Origin: Bacteroidota bacterium
Lineage (GTDB): Bacteria; Bacteroidota; Bacteroidia; Chitinophagales; Chitinophagaceae
Direction of reading: 5' to 3'
Assembly: GCA_023386395.1 (NCBI GenBank)
Contig: JAEWJV010000345.1
Coordinates: 1-8,867, forward strand
DNA length: 8,867 nt
Of the stretch, positions 1-6,228 are shown one piece after another. Every line of letters begins with the position of its first letter. Position 1 is the first letter of the stretch. The position numbers and the translations under genes are program-made. The notes under the pieces are model-generated. The model saw nothing but the letters and a program-made list of their open reading frames with translations, was not told the origin of the DNA and made no database searches.

Positions 1-127
1 GATGGATGGTGGCCTAAACTGGAAGCTTATTTCAAATGAAAGTTTTCATGTATGCGCCAAAGCAAAAAAGGGCAAGGCTGTTTTTTTAGCCGGCAAAGAT
101 GGAAGAATTGCTAAAGTGGTGAACTAA
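1..127 (+). CDS. C-terminal end of a BNR/Asp-box beta-propeller protein (partial)
   Basis: Only the last 41 codons are in the window, read from base 2 to a TAA at 125-127; the start lies upstream. The fragment opens with DGGLNW, which fits the Asp-box pattern D-x-G-x-(S/T/N)-W that closes blades in BNR/sialidase-like and Ycf48-like propellers. It then runs through a short Lys/Ala/Gly-rich strand region ending in AGKDGRIAKVVN, as expected for the last blade of such a protein. Proteins of this kind in Bacteroidota are usually exported and often annotated only as BNR-repeat or 'oxidoreductase' proteins. No catalytic residue can be judged from this piece, so no reaction is assigned. The gene converges on the small membrane-protein gene with only 8 bases between the two stop codons. 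Confidence 0.6.
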   Translation, partial: MDGGLNWKLISNESFHVCAKAKKGKAVFLAGKDGRIAKVVN

Positions 128-135
128 GAAATGTA

Positions 136-408
136 TCACAGGGAGGCAACAATCTTTTTCCTGGCTGCATGCTGCACCAGCCACATAATAGTAAAGCTTG
201 GAATAAAATCGGTGCCGGGCAATATCTCTTCCACAAAATTAAAGATGGCGCCAAAACCGCCTTTCCAGCCGCCAAAGGAAATATAAAAGATAATGGCAGA
301 AACGGGCGCCCATAATGTATCGCCAACTTCGCCTAATACAGGAATGGCATAAGTGGCATAGCCAATTATGTCCATCAAAATGCAAAAGAGCAAAGAAGGT
401 TGTTTCAT
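136..408 (-). CDS. Small conserved-looking membrane protein, function unknown
   Basis: The 90-residue product starts at an ATG (complement of 406-408) and stops at TGA. It is hydrophobic, with likely membrane segments around residues 7-25, 32-47 and 68-80. Acidic and small residues sit at the segment edges: D13, E27, D30, then a Gly-rich turn GGWKGGFG (46-53), then the FVEEILPGTDFIPSF stretch (58-72). The tail is basic (AARKK). From memory, proteins of this size with a similar GxxYxxPxxGExxD...EExLPGxDFIP pattern are common in Bacteroidota as hypothetical proteins; I know no assigned function or family name. It lies 63 bases downstream of the SRPBCC gene on the same strand and may be co-transcribed with it. 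The composition and motif spacing look like a real protein rather than a chance frame. An integral inner-membrane location is inferred. Confidence 0.75.
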   Translation of the reverse strand: MKQPSLLFCILMDIIGYATYAIPVLGEVGDTLWAPVSAIIFYISFGGWKGGFGAIFNFVEEILPGTDFIPSFTIMWLVQHAARKKIVASL

Positions 409-471
409 ACATTAAAGATGAATCAAAATTTAAAACGCCGCTGTGCGCAGGCTATTGTTTAACTAAAGGTT

Positions 472-957
472 TTAATAAACCCGGCTATCCAAAACAGTTT
501 TCCATTTTTCGGTTTCCGCATATTCTTTAATAAGATCATTTCTTTCAACCAGGAAGCGGGTAAGATATTTTGTAAGTACAAATTTATTGGCCAGCCTGCC
601 TAATAAACCCAGCGGCGCACCAAATTCAAAAATATCTTTCATTATAACAAAACCATTATCCTGCTTAAAATAATGATCGTGTTTTATGTATTTAAAAACG
701 CCTTTTACCTGCTCATCCCTGAAATGGAATGGTCTTTCAAAAGCCGTAATTTTTGAGGTAAGCTTTTGCTTTATACCGAAATGAGTTGCCTGCCACGTAA
801 CCGTTTCATTTAGTTCTATCAGGCCGTTTGTTCTGCCGGCGATTGCCTTTTCATTTGTTTGCGCCGTGGAAATGGTATGCAAATCAATGCTGCGGGAAAG
901 ATCGAAACAAGTTTCGATGTGCGCATTAACACGGGTTTGTAAATGAATAACAGGCAT
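472..957 (-). CDS. SRPBCC-superfamily (START/polyketide-cyclase fold) protein
   Basis: The chosen ATG (complement of 955-957) gives 161 residues. The frame extends upstream to a GTG at 1002 and an ATG at 990, but that adds a hydrophobic, unrelated-looking stretch. SRPBCC proteins typically open just as this one does: MPVIHLQTRVNAHIETCFDL, a first beta strand followed by the 'I-x-x-x-F-D-L' helix. Other visible family-like elements are LSRSIDLH (20-27), GLIELNETVTWQATHFG (45-61), the strand LTSKITAFERPFHF (66-79), a helix-loop GAPLGLLGRLANKF (113-126), and a long C-terminal helix with YLTRFLVERNDLIKEYAE (131-148). The fold makes a hydrophobic ligand cavity. Members are sometimes annotated as cell-division inhibitor-like or polyketide-cyclase-like, but no ligand or reaction can be read here. 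It is divergent from purL and lies upstream of the small membrane-protein gene. Confidence 0.75.
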   Translation of the reverse strand: MPVIHLQTRVNAHIETCFDLSRSIDLHTISTAQTNEKAIAGRTNGLIELNETVTWQATHFGIKQKLTSKITAFERPFHFRDEQVKGVFKYIKHDHYFKQDNGFVIMKDIFEFGAPLGLLGRLANKFVLTKYLTRFLVERNDLIKEYAETEKWKTVLDSRVY

Positions 958-1015
958 ATTTAGAAAATTGCAGAAAAGCAAATAAAGCATTAATTGCCAC
1001 ACACAGAAATGATGT

Positions 1016-1081
1016 GTGCGTAATTCGTAACTTTTATTTTTCTGTGCATCTCACGCACCCACTACGCTTAAAATTGTGCGT
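1016..1081. repeat. Three GTGCGT hexamers in alternating orientation
   Basis: GTGCGT occurs at 1016-1021 and 1076-1081, and its complement ACGCAC at 1053-1058. The copies are therefore +, -, + with centre spacings of 37 and 23 bases. They lie upstream of the candidate purL -7 box and upstream of the candidate SRPBCC -7 box, where operator sites would be expected. The repeat itself is directly visible; an operator role is inference. It does not match the E. coli PurR operator or the Bacillus PurBox as I know them. Confidence 0.4.
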
Positions 1082-1121
1082 CTTTAAACAAATTCGAAAA
1101 ACCTGCAAGCTTATAATTGTT

Positions 1122-1129
1122 TAATTTTG
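1122..1129 (+). promoter_or_regulatory. Candidate purL promoter -7 box (TAATTTTG)
   Basis: TAATTTTG matches the Bacteroidota primary-sigma -7 consensus TAnnTTTG at every fixed position and ends 38 bases before the purL ATG, implying a leader of roughly 30 bases. No clear TTG/TTTG -33 element is seen at the usual 17-23-base spacing, so this is a moderate call. An overlapping upstream alternative is TATAATTG at 1112-1119, with one mismatch. Confidence 0.4.
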
Positions 1130-1167
1130 CGGCGTAAATCAATCACTTCATCGTTCATATACACTGA

Positions 1168-3387
1168 ATGGAAATTACCGCAAAAACAGCCGAAGAACTA
1201 CGTCTTACAGCCGAAGAATTTGAACTGATAAAACAAAAACTCGGGCGCACGCCCAACTTTACCGAGCTCTGTGCGTTCAGCGCTATGTGGAGCGAACATT
1301 GCAGCTATAAAAACTCCATAAAATGGTTAAAAACCCTGCCCCGCGACGGTGGCCGCATGCTCGTTGCCGCCGGTGAAGAAAATGCCGGCCTCATGGATTT
1401 GGGCAATGGCTGGGGGGTGGTATTCAAAATAGAAAGCCATAATCATCCATCTGCTATTGAGCCGTTCCAGGGTGCAGCAACGGGTGTAGGCGGTATTCAG
1501 CGGGATATTTTTACCATGGGCGCCCGGCCTATCGCATCGCTCAACAGCCTGCGTTTCGGTAATTTAAAGGAAAAGAAAAACCAGCGCCTGCTGGCCGGCA
1601 TTGTACATGGCATTGGCCATTATGGCAACTGTTTTGGCGTACCAACCGTGGCCGGCGAAACGTATTTTGAAGATTGTTATGCTACCAACCCACTCGTCAA
1701 TGCCATGAGCGTTGGTATTGTGCAGGTTAATAAAACTGTAAGCGCTACAGCCAAGGGCAAGGGTAATCCTGTATTTTTTGTAGGAAGTGCAACAGGTAAA
1801 GACGGTATTGGCGGCGCATCTTTCGCCTCAGCTAATATTACAGAAGAAAGCACGGAAGACCTGCCCGCCGTTCAGGTGGGTGACCCTTTCCAGGAAAAGA
1901 AACTGCTGGAGGCCTGCCTTGAAGTAATTGATACCGGTGCCGTTGTGGGCATGCAGGATATGGGCGCTGCAGGCATTATTTGCTCCTGCAGCGAAATGAG
2001 CGCTAAAGGCGAAGTAGGTATGCGCATTGATCTGGATAAAGTGCCTACCCGTCAACAAAACATGAAAGCCTGGGAATTGCTGTTAAGTGAAAGCCAGGAA
2101 CGCATGTTGATCGTGGTTGAAAAAGGTAAGGAAGAAGCTGTATTGAAAGTGTTTGATAAGTGGGATTTGCCCTGCAGCCAGATAGGTGAAGTAACCGATG
2201 ACGGCTTGCTAAGCTTTTATCAAAATGGTGAACTGGAAGCACAAATTCCTGCATATGATTTAGTGCTGGGCGGTGGCGCCCCGCAATATGAACGTGAATA
2301 TAAGGAACCTGCTTATCTTAAAGAAGTTGCCGGTTTCAGCATAAATGATATAAAAGATATTGAAAGCAATGTTGAATTAAAATCTGTTGCAGATCAGGTA
2401 ATTCAACTGCCCAATATCGCCAATAAGCGCTGGATTTATGTTCAGTACGACAGCATGGTGGGCACAGCCAACTCCAGCACCAATGCGCCCAGCGATGCGG
2501 CTGTTGTTTTAGCAAAGGGAACAGGTAAAGCTTTGGCCGTTACCGTTGATTGCAACGGCCGTTATGTAAAATCAGATCCGCATAAAGGCGCTATGATCGC
2601 TGTGGCTGAAGCTGCCCGCAATATTGTTTGCAGTGGTGGTGAGCCTATTGGTGTAACCAACTGTCTAAACTTTGGCAATCCCTATATTCCCGAAGTATAT
2701 TACCAGTTTGTAAAAGCCGTACAGGGCATGGGTGAAGCCTGCCGCAAATTCAATACGCCGGTTACGGGCGGTAATGTTAGTTTTTATAACCAGAACCCAG
2801 AAGGGCCTGTTTATCCTACGCCTACAATTGGAATGGTTGGAGTGCTGGATAATGCTGATGATAAGATGACGCTTGATTTTAAGAACGAAGGCCATGTTAT
2901 CGTTCTCATTGGCACACAAAAAAATGATATTGGCAGCAGCGAATACCTGCATAAAATAAAAGGTGTTGAATTATCGCCGGCGCCTTATTTTGATATTGAT
3001 GAGGAATTTGCTGTACAGAAATTCATCAGCTCCATCATAAAAGAAAAAATTATTGCAAGCGCCCATGATATAAGCGAAGGTGGTTTAATGGTTGCACTGC
3101 TTGAAAGCGGCTTTAACCGTAATCTTGGTTTTGATGTAGCCGGCGATACTGAAGGCTTAAGAACGGATGCTTTCTGGCTGGGCGAAGCGCAAAGTCGTGT
3201 TGTAGTAAGCTGTTCAAAAGAAAAACTGCAGGAGTTGAAACATAAAGCCGCTTCTGCAGGAATAGATATTGCAGTATTGGGCGCAGTTACATCATCAGCC
3301 ATAAAAATTAATGGCGAAGATTTTGGTGATATAAAAAACTGGAAGAACAGGTATGATACGGCAATTGAAAAAATATTAAGCAATTAG
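1168..3387 (+). CDS. purL: Phosphoribosylformylglycinamidine synthase subunit PurL (small type)
   Basis: PurL catalyses the ATP-dependent conversion of formylglycinamide ribonucleotide (FGAR) to FGAM in de novo purine synthesis, using ammonia delivered by PurQ with PurS in the three-subunit form. The 739-residue length fits the small PurL type (about 740 residues in Bacillus) rather than the fused 1,200-1,300-residue form. Visible family motifs are MWSEHCSYKNS (40-50, conserved His44), FKIESHNHPS (86-95, His91 at the proton-acceptor position), the Gly-rich GAATGVGGIQRD (102-113), GARPIASLNSLRFG (118-131), SGGEPIGVTNCLNFGNP (489-505), TGGNVSFYNQ (533-542) and AHDISEGGL (632-640) in the second half of the AIRS-like domain pair. 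No motif looks broken. The ATG at 1168 places WSEHC at the usual distance from the N-terminus. PurQ and PurS are not in this window. The stop codon overlaps the start of hldD by one base. Confidence 0.97.
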   Translation: MEITAKTAEELRLTAEEFELIKQKLGRTPNFTELCAFSAMWSEHCSYKNSIKWLKTLPRDGGRMLVAAGEENAGLMDLGNGWGVVFKIESHNHPSAIEPFQGAATGVGGIQRDIFTMGARPIASLNSLRFGNLKEKKNQRLLAGIVHGIGHYGNCFGVPTVAGETYFEDCYATNPLVNAMSVGIVQVNKTVSATAKGKGNPVFFVGSATGKDGIGGASFASANITEESTEDLPAVQVGDPFQEKKLLEACLEVIDTGAVVGMQDMGAAGIICSCSEMSAKGEVGMRIDLDKVPTRQQNMKAWELLLSESQERMLIVVEKGKEEAVLKVFDKWDLPCSQIGEVTDDGLLSFYQNGELEAQIPAYDLVLGGGAPQYEREYKEPAYLKEVAGFSINDIKDIESNVELKSVADQVIQLPNIANKRWIYVQYDSMVGTANSSTNAPSDAAVVLAKGTGKALAVTVDCNGRYVKSDPHKGAMIAVAEAARNIVCSGGEPIGVTNCLNFGNPYIPEVYYQFVKAVQGMGEACRKFNTPVTGGNVSFYNQNPEGPVYPTPTIGMVGVLDNADDKMTLDFKNEGHVIVLIGTQKNDIGSSEYLHKIKGVELSPAPYFDIDEEFAVQKFISSIIKEKIIASAHDISEGGLMVALLESGFNRNLGFDVAGDTEGLRTDAFWLGEAQSRVVVSCSKEKLQELKHKAASAGIDIAVLGAVTSSAIKINGEDFGDIKNWKNRYDTAIEKILSN

Positions 3388-4385
3388 TGGAAAAACAACC
3401 ATTGATATTAATTACTGGCGCTGCCGGTTTTATCGGCAGTTGTGTTGTTCAGTTTTTTAATGAACAAGGCAGGGAAAATATTGTACTGGTAGATAAGTTT
3501 ACCGACCTGCAAAAAGAGCGCAACTGGAAAGATAAAAAATATAAATACCTCGTTGACCGTGAGCTTCTGCTGGAATGGCTTGATGAAAACAAGCCTAACA
3601 TAGAATTCATTATTCATTTAGGCGCCAGGAATAATATAAGAGAGAAGAACAATACAGTGCTGCAGGAAATGAATGTGGAATATTCAGAAGATGTATGGAA
3701 CTATGCAACGGTGTATAATATTCCGTTGGTGTATGCATCATCAGCCGCTACTTATGGCAACGGGGAATTTGGATTTAATGACGATGATAAGCTCATCAGT
3801 GATTTTCAACCGCTGAATGAATATGCCACCAGCAAACATAATTTTGACAAATGGGCTGTTCAGCAGTTAAATGCACCTCCATATTGGGTTGGCCTTAAAT
3901 TTTTCAATGTTTATGGCCCGAATGAATATCATAAAGGAGAAGGTTGCAGTATTGTATTAAAAAACTTTAAACAAATAAAAGAAAGTAATGCCGTTACATT
4001 ATTTAAAAGCAACAACGAAAGCTTTGAAAATGGCGGCCAGCTTCGTGATTTTGTTTATGTAAAAGATGTGGCTAAACTTATATGGTGGATGTACAATGTT
4101 ATGATAGAAAAACAATGGCAACCTGAAAAGAACGGTCTTTATAATGTTGGCACGGGTGAAGCACGCAGTTTTAAAGATGTGGCCATACTTGTATTTAAAG
4201 CATTGGGGAAAGAACCAAATATCACCTATACTGAAATGCCGGAAGATATTGCCAACGGTTTTCGCGGGGTAAGTGAAGCAACAACTGTTAAGCTGAAGCA
4301 TGCAGGTTATAATGAACCATTTACTTCACTTGAAGAAGGCATTGAAGATTATATAAAGAATTACCTTGCTGAAAAACCTGCATAG
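3387..4385 (+). CDS. hldD: ADP-L-glycero-D-manno-heptose 6-epimerase
   Basis: This extended short-chain dehydrogenase/reductase interconverts ADP-D-glycero- and ADP-L-glycero-manno-heptose, supplying heptose for the LPS inner core in the cytoplasm. The 332 residues show the NAD(P)-binding GAAGFIG (11-17), the HldD-type LVYASSAATYG (114-124), the catalytic pair YATSK (Tyr146, Lys150), and FFNVYGPNEYHKG (172-184), in which Lys183 aligns with the second catalytic base (E. coli Lys178). LRDFVYVKDV (219-228) and YNVGTGEARSF (252-262) follow. These signatures favour HldD over a generic UDP-hexose epimerase. The start must be non-ATG: an in-frame TGA lies at 3366-3368 and no ATG precedes the Rossmann motif. 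GTG at 3387, inside TAGTG, is preferred; TTG at 3402 (giving MILITG...) is the alternative. Translational coupling to purL is likely. It converges on pyrD with a 10-base gap. Confidence 0.92.
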   Translation: MEKQPLILITGAAGFIGSCVVQFFNEQGRENIVLVDKFTDLQKERNWKDKKYKYLVDRELLLEWLDENKPNIEFIIHLGARNNIREKNNTVLQEMNVEYSEDVWNYATVYNIPLVYASSAATYGNGEFGFNDDDKLISDFQPLNEYATSKHNFDKWAVQQLNAPPYWVGLKFFNVYGPNEYHKGEGCSIVLKNFKQIKESNAVTLFKSNNESFENGGQLRDFVYVKDVAKLIWWMYNVMIEKQWQPEKNGLYNVGTGEARSFKDVAILVFKALGKEPNITYTEMPEDIANGFRGVSEATTVKLKHAGYNEPFTSLEEGIEDYIKNYLAEKPA

Positions 4386-4395
4386 CCCTGTTTAA

Positions 4396-5451
4396 TCAAG
4401 ATTCAGCAAAAAAACGGTTTATATTTTTCACTATGGAAGGGCCTTCATAAATAAAGCCCGTCCATACCTGCACCAGCGAAGCGCCCACATCAAACTTTAC
4501 TTTGGCATCTTCCCCGTTAAAAATTCCACCGCTTGCAATAACAGGAATTTTATTATCTGAATTACTGATTAAATATTGCAGCACTTCATTCGATCTTTTA
4601 AAAACAGGTTTCCCGCTTAAACCACCTGCTTCCGAAGCTTTCAGCTTAGAATTTTCAGCTTTCAATCCTTCTCTTGAAATGGTTGTATTCGTGGCAACAA
4701 TGCCGTCCAGTTTTACTTCAAATGCAAGAGAAATAATATCATCAAGCTGTGCCTGGTTCAGGTCAGGTGCAATTTTAAGCAGCAGTGGTTTTTGTTTTGA
4801 ATAAGTGTGATTGATGGTTTGCAAATGCGCCAGTATTTTTCTCAGCGAATCTTTCTCCTGCAGTTCACGCAGGCCGGGCGTATTGGGTGAGCTTACATTC
4901 ACCACAAAATAATCAACACAATCAAACAATTCGCGAAAACAAATATCATAGTCTTTCCAGGCATCTTCGTTAGGCGTTACTTTGTTTTTGCCAATGTTCC
5001 CTCCTATCACAAGACTATTATCTTTAAACCTGTCAACTTCCTCAAGCCATTCACAAAGGCGCTTTTTAATTGCATGTACACCTTCATTATTAAAACCCAT
5101 GCGGTTGATCAACGCTTTATCTTCCGGCAGGCGAAACAAACGCGGCTTATCATTGCCTGGCTGGGGTTTGGGTGTTACAGTTCCAATTTCAACAAATCCA
5201 AAACCAAGTGCTTTAAGTTCTCTTAAATACAAAGCATTTTTATCAAAGCCCGCTCCAAGGCCAACAGGGTTTTTAAACTGTAAACCAAAAATATTTCTTT
5301 GCAGGGAAGGGCGGTTATACCGGAAGCTATTTTCGATAATTCTTTTGGTAAATGGAATATTACAAGCCGTTTTTAAGCTGTTCATTGCGAAATAATGAAC
5401 CGCCTCAGGATCAAAATTAAAAAGCAGCTTGCGCACAGCAGAATAAAACAT
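4396..5451 (-). CDS. pyrD: Dihydroorotate dehydrogenase (quinone), class 2
   Basis: This FMN enzyme oxidises dihydroorotate to orotate in de novo pyrimidine synthesis and passes electrons to membrane quinone. The class 2 assignment rests on the N-terminal helical extension (MFYSAVRKLLFNFDPEAVHY, residues 1-20, continuing to about 45), which attaches the enzyme to the membrane, and on the serine catalytic base in NVSSPNTPGLR (Ser188). Other motifs are NPVGLGAGFDKN (61-72, substrate Lys71), GTVTPKPQPGN (90-100), INRMGFNN (115-122), LKIAPD (225-230), VATNTT (252-257), AGGLSGKP (275-282) and IPVIASGGI (302-310). At 351 residues it is close to the usual 336-350. Start ATG is the complement of 5449-5451, placing the N-terminal helix exactly where the E. 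coli enzyme has it. It follows mpg on the same strand after 78 bases that contain short tandem repeats and a plausible promoter of its own. Confidence 0.96.
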   Translation of the reverse strand: MFYSAVRKLLFNFDPEAVHYFAMNSLKTACNIPFTKRIIENSFRYNRPSLQRNIFGLQFKNPVGLGAGFDKNALYLRELKALGFGFVEIGTVTPKPQPGNDKPRLFRLPEDKALINRMGFNNEGVHAIKKRLCEWLEEVDRFKDNSLVIGGNIGKNKVTPNEDAWKDYDICFRELFDCVDYFVVNVSSPNTPGLRELQEKDSLRKILAHLQTINHTYSKQKPLLLKIAPDLNQAQLDDIISLAFEVKLDGIVATNTTISREGLKAENSKLKASEAGGLSGKPVFKRSNEVLQYLISNSDNKIPVIASGGIFNGEDAKVKFDVGASLVQVWTGFIYEGPSIVKNINRFFAES

Positions 5452-5465
5452 ATTGCGAAGATAAG

Positions 5466-5493
5466 AACGTGAAACGTGAATCGTAAAACGTGA
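5466..5493. repeat. Four-unit heptamer tandem repeat upstream of pyrD
   Basis: On the plus strand the units are AACGTGA (5466-5472), AACGTGA (5473-5479), ATCGTAA (5480-5486, two changes) and AACGTGA (5487-5493). Read in the pyrD direction they are TTCACGT-type units. The array begins 15 bases before the pyrD ATG and would fall in its 5' leader if the promoter at 5505-5533 is right. I have an unverified impression that similar CGTGAAA-type microrepeats recur between genes in related genomes. No function is assigned. Confidence 0.6.
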
Positions 5494-5504
5494 ATGTAAG
5501 GCTA

Positions 5505-5533
5505 CAAAGATTGACTTCTTCTCAACCTATCAA
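5505..5533 (-). promoter_or_regulatory. Candidate pyrD promoter
   Basis: On the minus strand, AATCTTTG (complement of 5505-5512) matches the TAnnTTTG box at all fixed positions but the first. It is preceded, at an 18-base spacing, by TTG (complement of 5531-5533), close to the Bacteroidota -33 element and its usual spacing of about 19. Transcription would begin near 5498, leaving a leader of about 46 bases that contains the heptamer repeat. The TTG comes from the octamer repeat array that also forms the end of mpg. Confidence 0.35.
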
Positions 5534-5545
5534 CTATTCAACTTA
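5522..5545. repeat. Three-unit octamer repeat at the mpg 3' end
   Basis: The plus strand reads TCAACCTA (5522-5529), TCAACTAT (5530-5537) and TCAACTTA (5538-5545): three direct units sharing the TCAAC core with a period of exactly 8. The last two units encode the final codons and TGA stop of mpg (KLNS-stop on the minus strand) and the first lies just beyond. The periodicity is visible; origin by slippage is inference. Confidence 0.5.
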
Positions 5546-6192
5546 GGAGGCTTCGTTACATACTTATTACCCTTTATTAAAAACCGGTAAGGCAATAAAG
5601 CATCTTCGGCCGCATAATCAACACCAATGCGGGTTGCAGTAATTATATCTTTTTTTGATAAAACATAATCATCCGCTGCAATAAAAAAATGATTACTTCT
5701 TAAATCAATGCCGGTATGATGCGTATAAATGCCCAGCGCCTTTGAAACATTGCCCGGGCCGCTCGTTAATGTATAATCGAGCTTTTTTTTATGTGTTCTT
5801 GCAAGCATGGTATCAATGCCAATAAGCGGTTCCGCTGCCCGGACAAGTACAGCGTTAGGCACATCTTTTAAATTAGTAACCACATTAAACAAATGGTGAA
5901 TGCCATAACATAAATACACATAAGCAGCGCCACCATCGGCATACATAATTTCAGTGCGCCTGGTGCGGCGGTTATTGTAAGCATGCGAAGCTTTATCAGC
6001 AATGCCATTATAAGCTTCTGTTTCAGTGATGCGGGCAGCAGTAAGCTGTTCATCAAAACAGGTAACGATTATTTTGCCCAATAATTCCTTTGAAATTTTT
6101 ACAACATCTTTGCGCGTATAAAAATTTTCATTTAACATTTTTAACGATGCTAAAAATTGCTGTTCCTTTGTTGTAAGCCTGTGTGTAACCAT
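5530..6192 (-). CDS. mpg: DNA-3-methyladenine glycosylase, AAG/MPG family
   Basis: This base-excision repair enzyme removes alkylated and deaminated purines such as 3-methyladenine and hypoxanthine by flipping the base and attacking the glycosidic bond with an activated water. Numbering from the upstream TTG (+1 relative to the ATG chosen here), the family core is intact: FYTRKDVVKISKELLGK (25-41), ITETEAY (56-62) with Glu60 at the water-activating position (human Glu125) and Tyr62, His71 (human His136), and YVYLCYGIHHLFNVV (92-106), where Tyr97 matches the intercalating human Tyr162 and Asn104 matches Asn169. VLVRAAEPL (116-124) and TSGPGNVSKALGI (144-156) follow. The ATG at 6192 gives 220 residues. 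A TTG lies directly before it, and ATG at 6138 would give 202 residues, closer to the usual short N-terminus. It is divergent from the EI24-like gene with only 36 bases between starts. Confidence 0.93.
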   Translation of the reverse strand: MVTHRLTTKEQQFLASLKMLNENFYTRKDVVKISKELLGKIIVTCFDEQLTAARITETEAYNGIADKASHAYNNRRTRRTEIMYADGGAAYVYLCYGIHHLFNVVTNLKDVPNAVLVRAAEPLIGIDTMLARTHKKKLDYTLTSGPGNVSKALGIYTHHTGIDLRSNHFFIAADDYVLSKKDIITATRIGVDYAAEDALLPYRFLIKGNKYVTKPPKLNS

Positions 6193-6200
6193 CAATTAAA

Positions 6201-6221
6201 TACATTTAAGTTCTAAAATTA
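6201..6221. promoter_or_regulatory. Candidate back-to-back -7 boxes for mpg and the EI24-like gene
   Basis: The 36 bases between the two divergent starts contain TACATTTA (6201-6208, plus strand) and TAATTTTA (complement of 6214-6221, minus strand). Each differs from TAnnTTTG only at the last base. Each would place transcription starts about 15 bases before its gene. Neither has a clear -33 element. If both are used, the two promoters overlap and should interfere with each other. The matches are weak in AT-rich DNA. Confidence 0.3.
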
Positions 6222-6228
6222 GTACCTG

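Larger units (their letters stand above)
958..1167. other. Divergent intergenic region between the SRPBCC gene and purL
   Basis: These 210 bases hold no ORF I would defend. The region must carry promoters for both directions. On the plus strand the best -7 candidate is TAATTTTG at 1122-1129. On the minus strand a weaker candidate is TTTATTTG (complement of 979-986; one mismatch to TAnnTTTG), about 20 bases before the SRPBCC start. Three copies of GTGCGT lie between these two candidates, and a short inverted repeat (CACACA 1000-1005, TGTGTG 1013-1018) is also present. I see no riboswitch-like conserved core. Confidence 0.5.

Noticed and set aside
162..183. TGGCTG / CAGCCA inverted repeat near the first convergent junction
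   Set aside because: Six pairs with a 10-base loop inside coding sequence and no T-run on the correct side of either strand; explained by the codons.
437..452. Hairpin-like GCC..GGC on the minus strand between the SRPBCC gene and the small membrane gene, followed by GTTTTA
   Set aside because: The stem needs a two-base bulge and has only five pairs, and the T-run is short, so it is too weak to call a terminator.
958..1002. N-terminal extension of the SRPBCC protein to GTG 1002 or ATG 990, giving an apparent hydrophobic leader
   Set aside because: The family begins at the MPVIHL strand; the extension runs through the candidate promoter and looks like a chance open stretch, not a signal peptide.
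2985..3383. 132-codon minus-strand open frame opposite the end of purL
   Set aside because: Shadow of purL; low-complexity Ser/Ala-rich translation without recognisable motifs.
4434..4462. GGGC...GCCC and GAAGG-G-CCTTC symmetry near the hldD/pyrD junction
   Set aside because: Short, interrupted arms inside the pyrD coding end with no following T-run; not distinguishable from chance.
4982..5395. 137-codon plus-strand open frame opposite pyrD
   Set aside because: It is the antisense shadow of a clear pyrD, has biased Ser/Leu/Pro composition, and shows no family motif.
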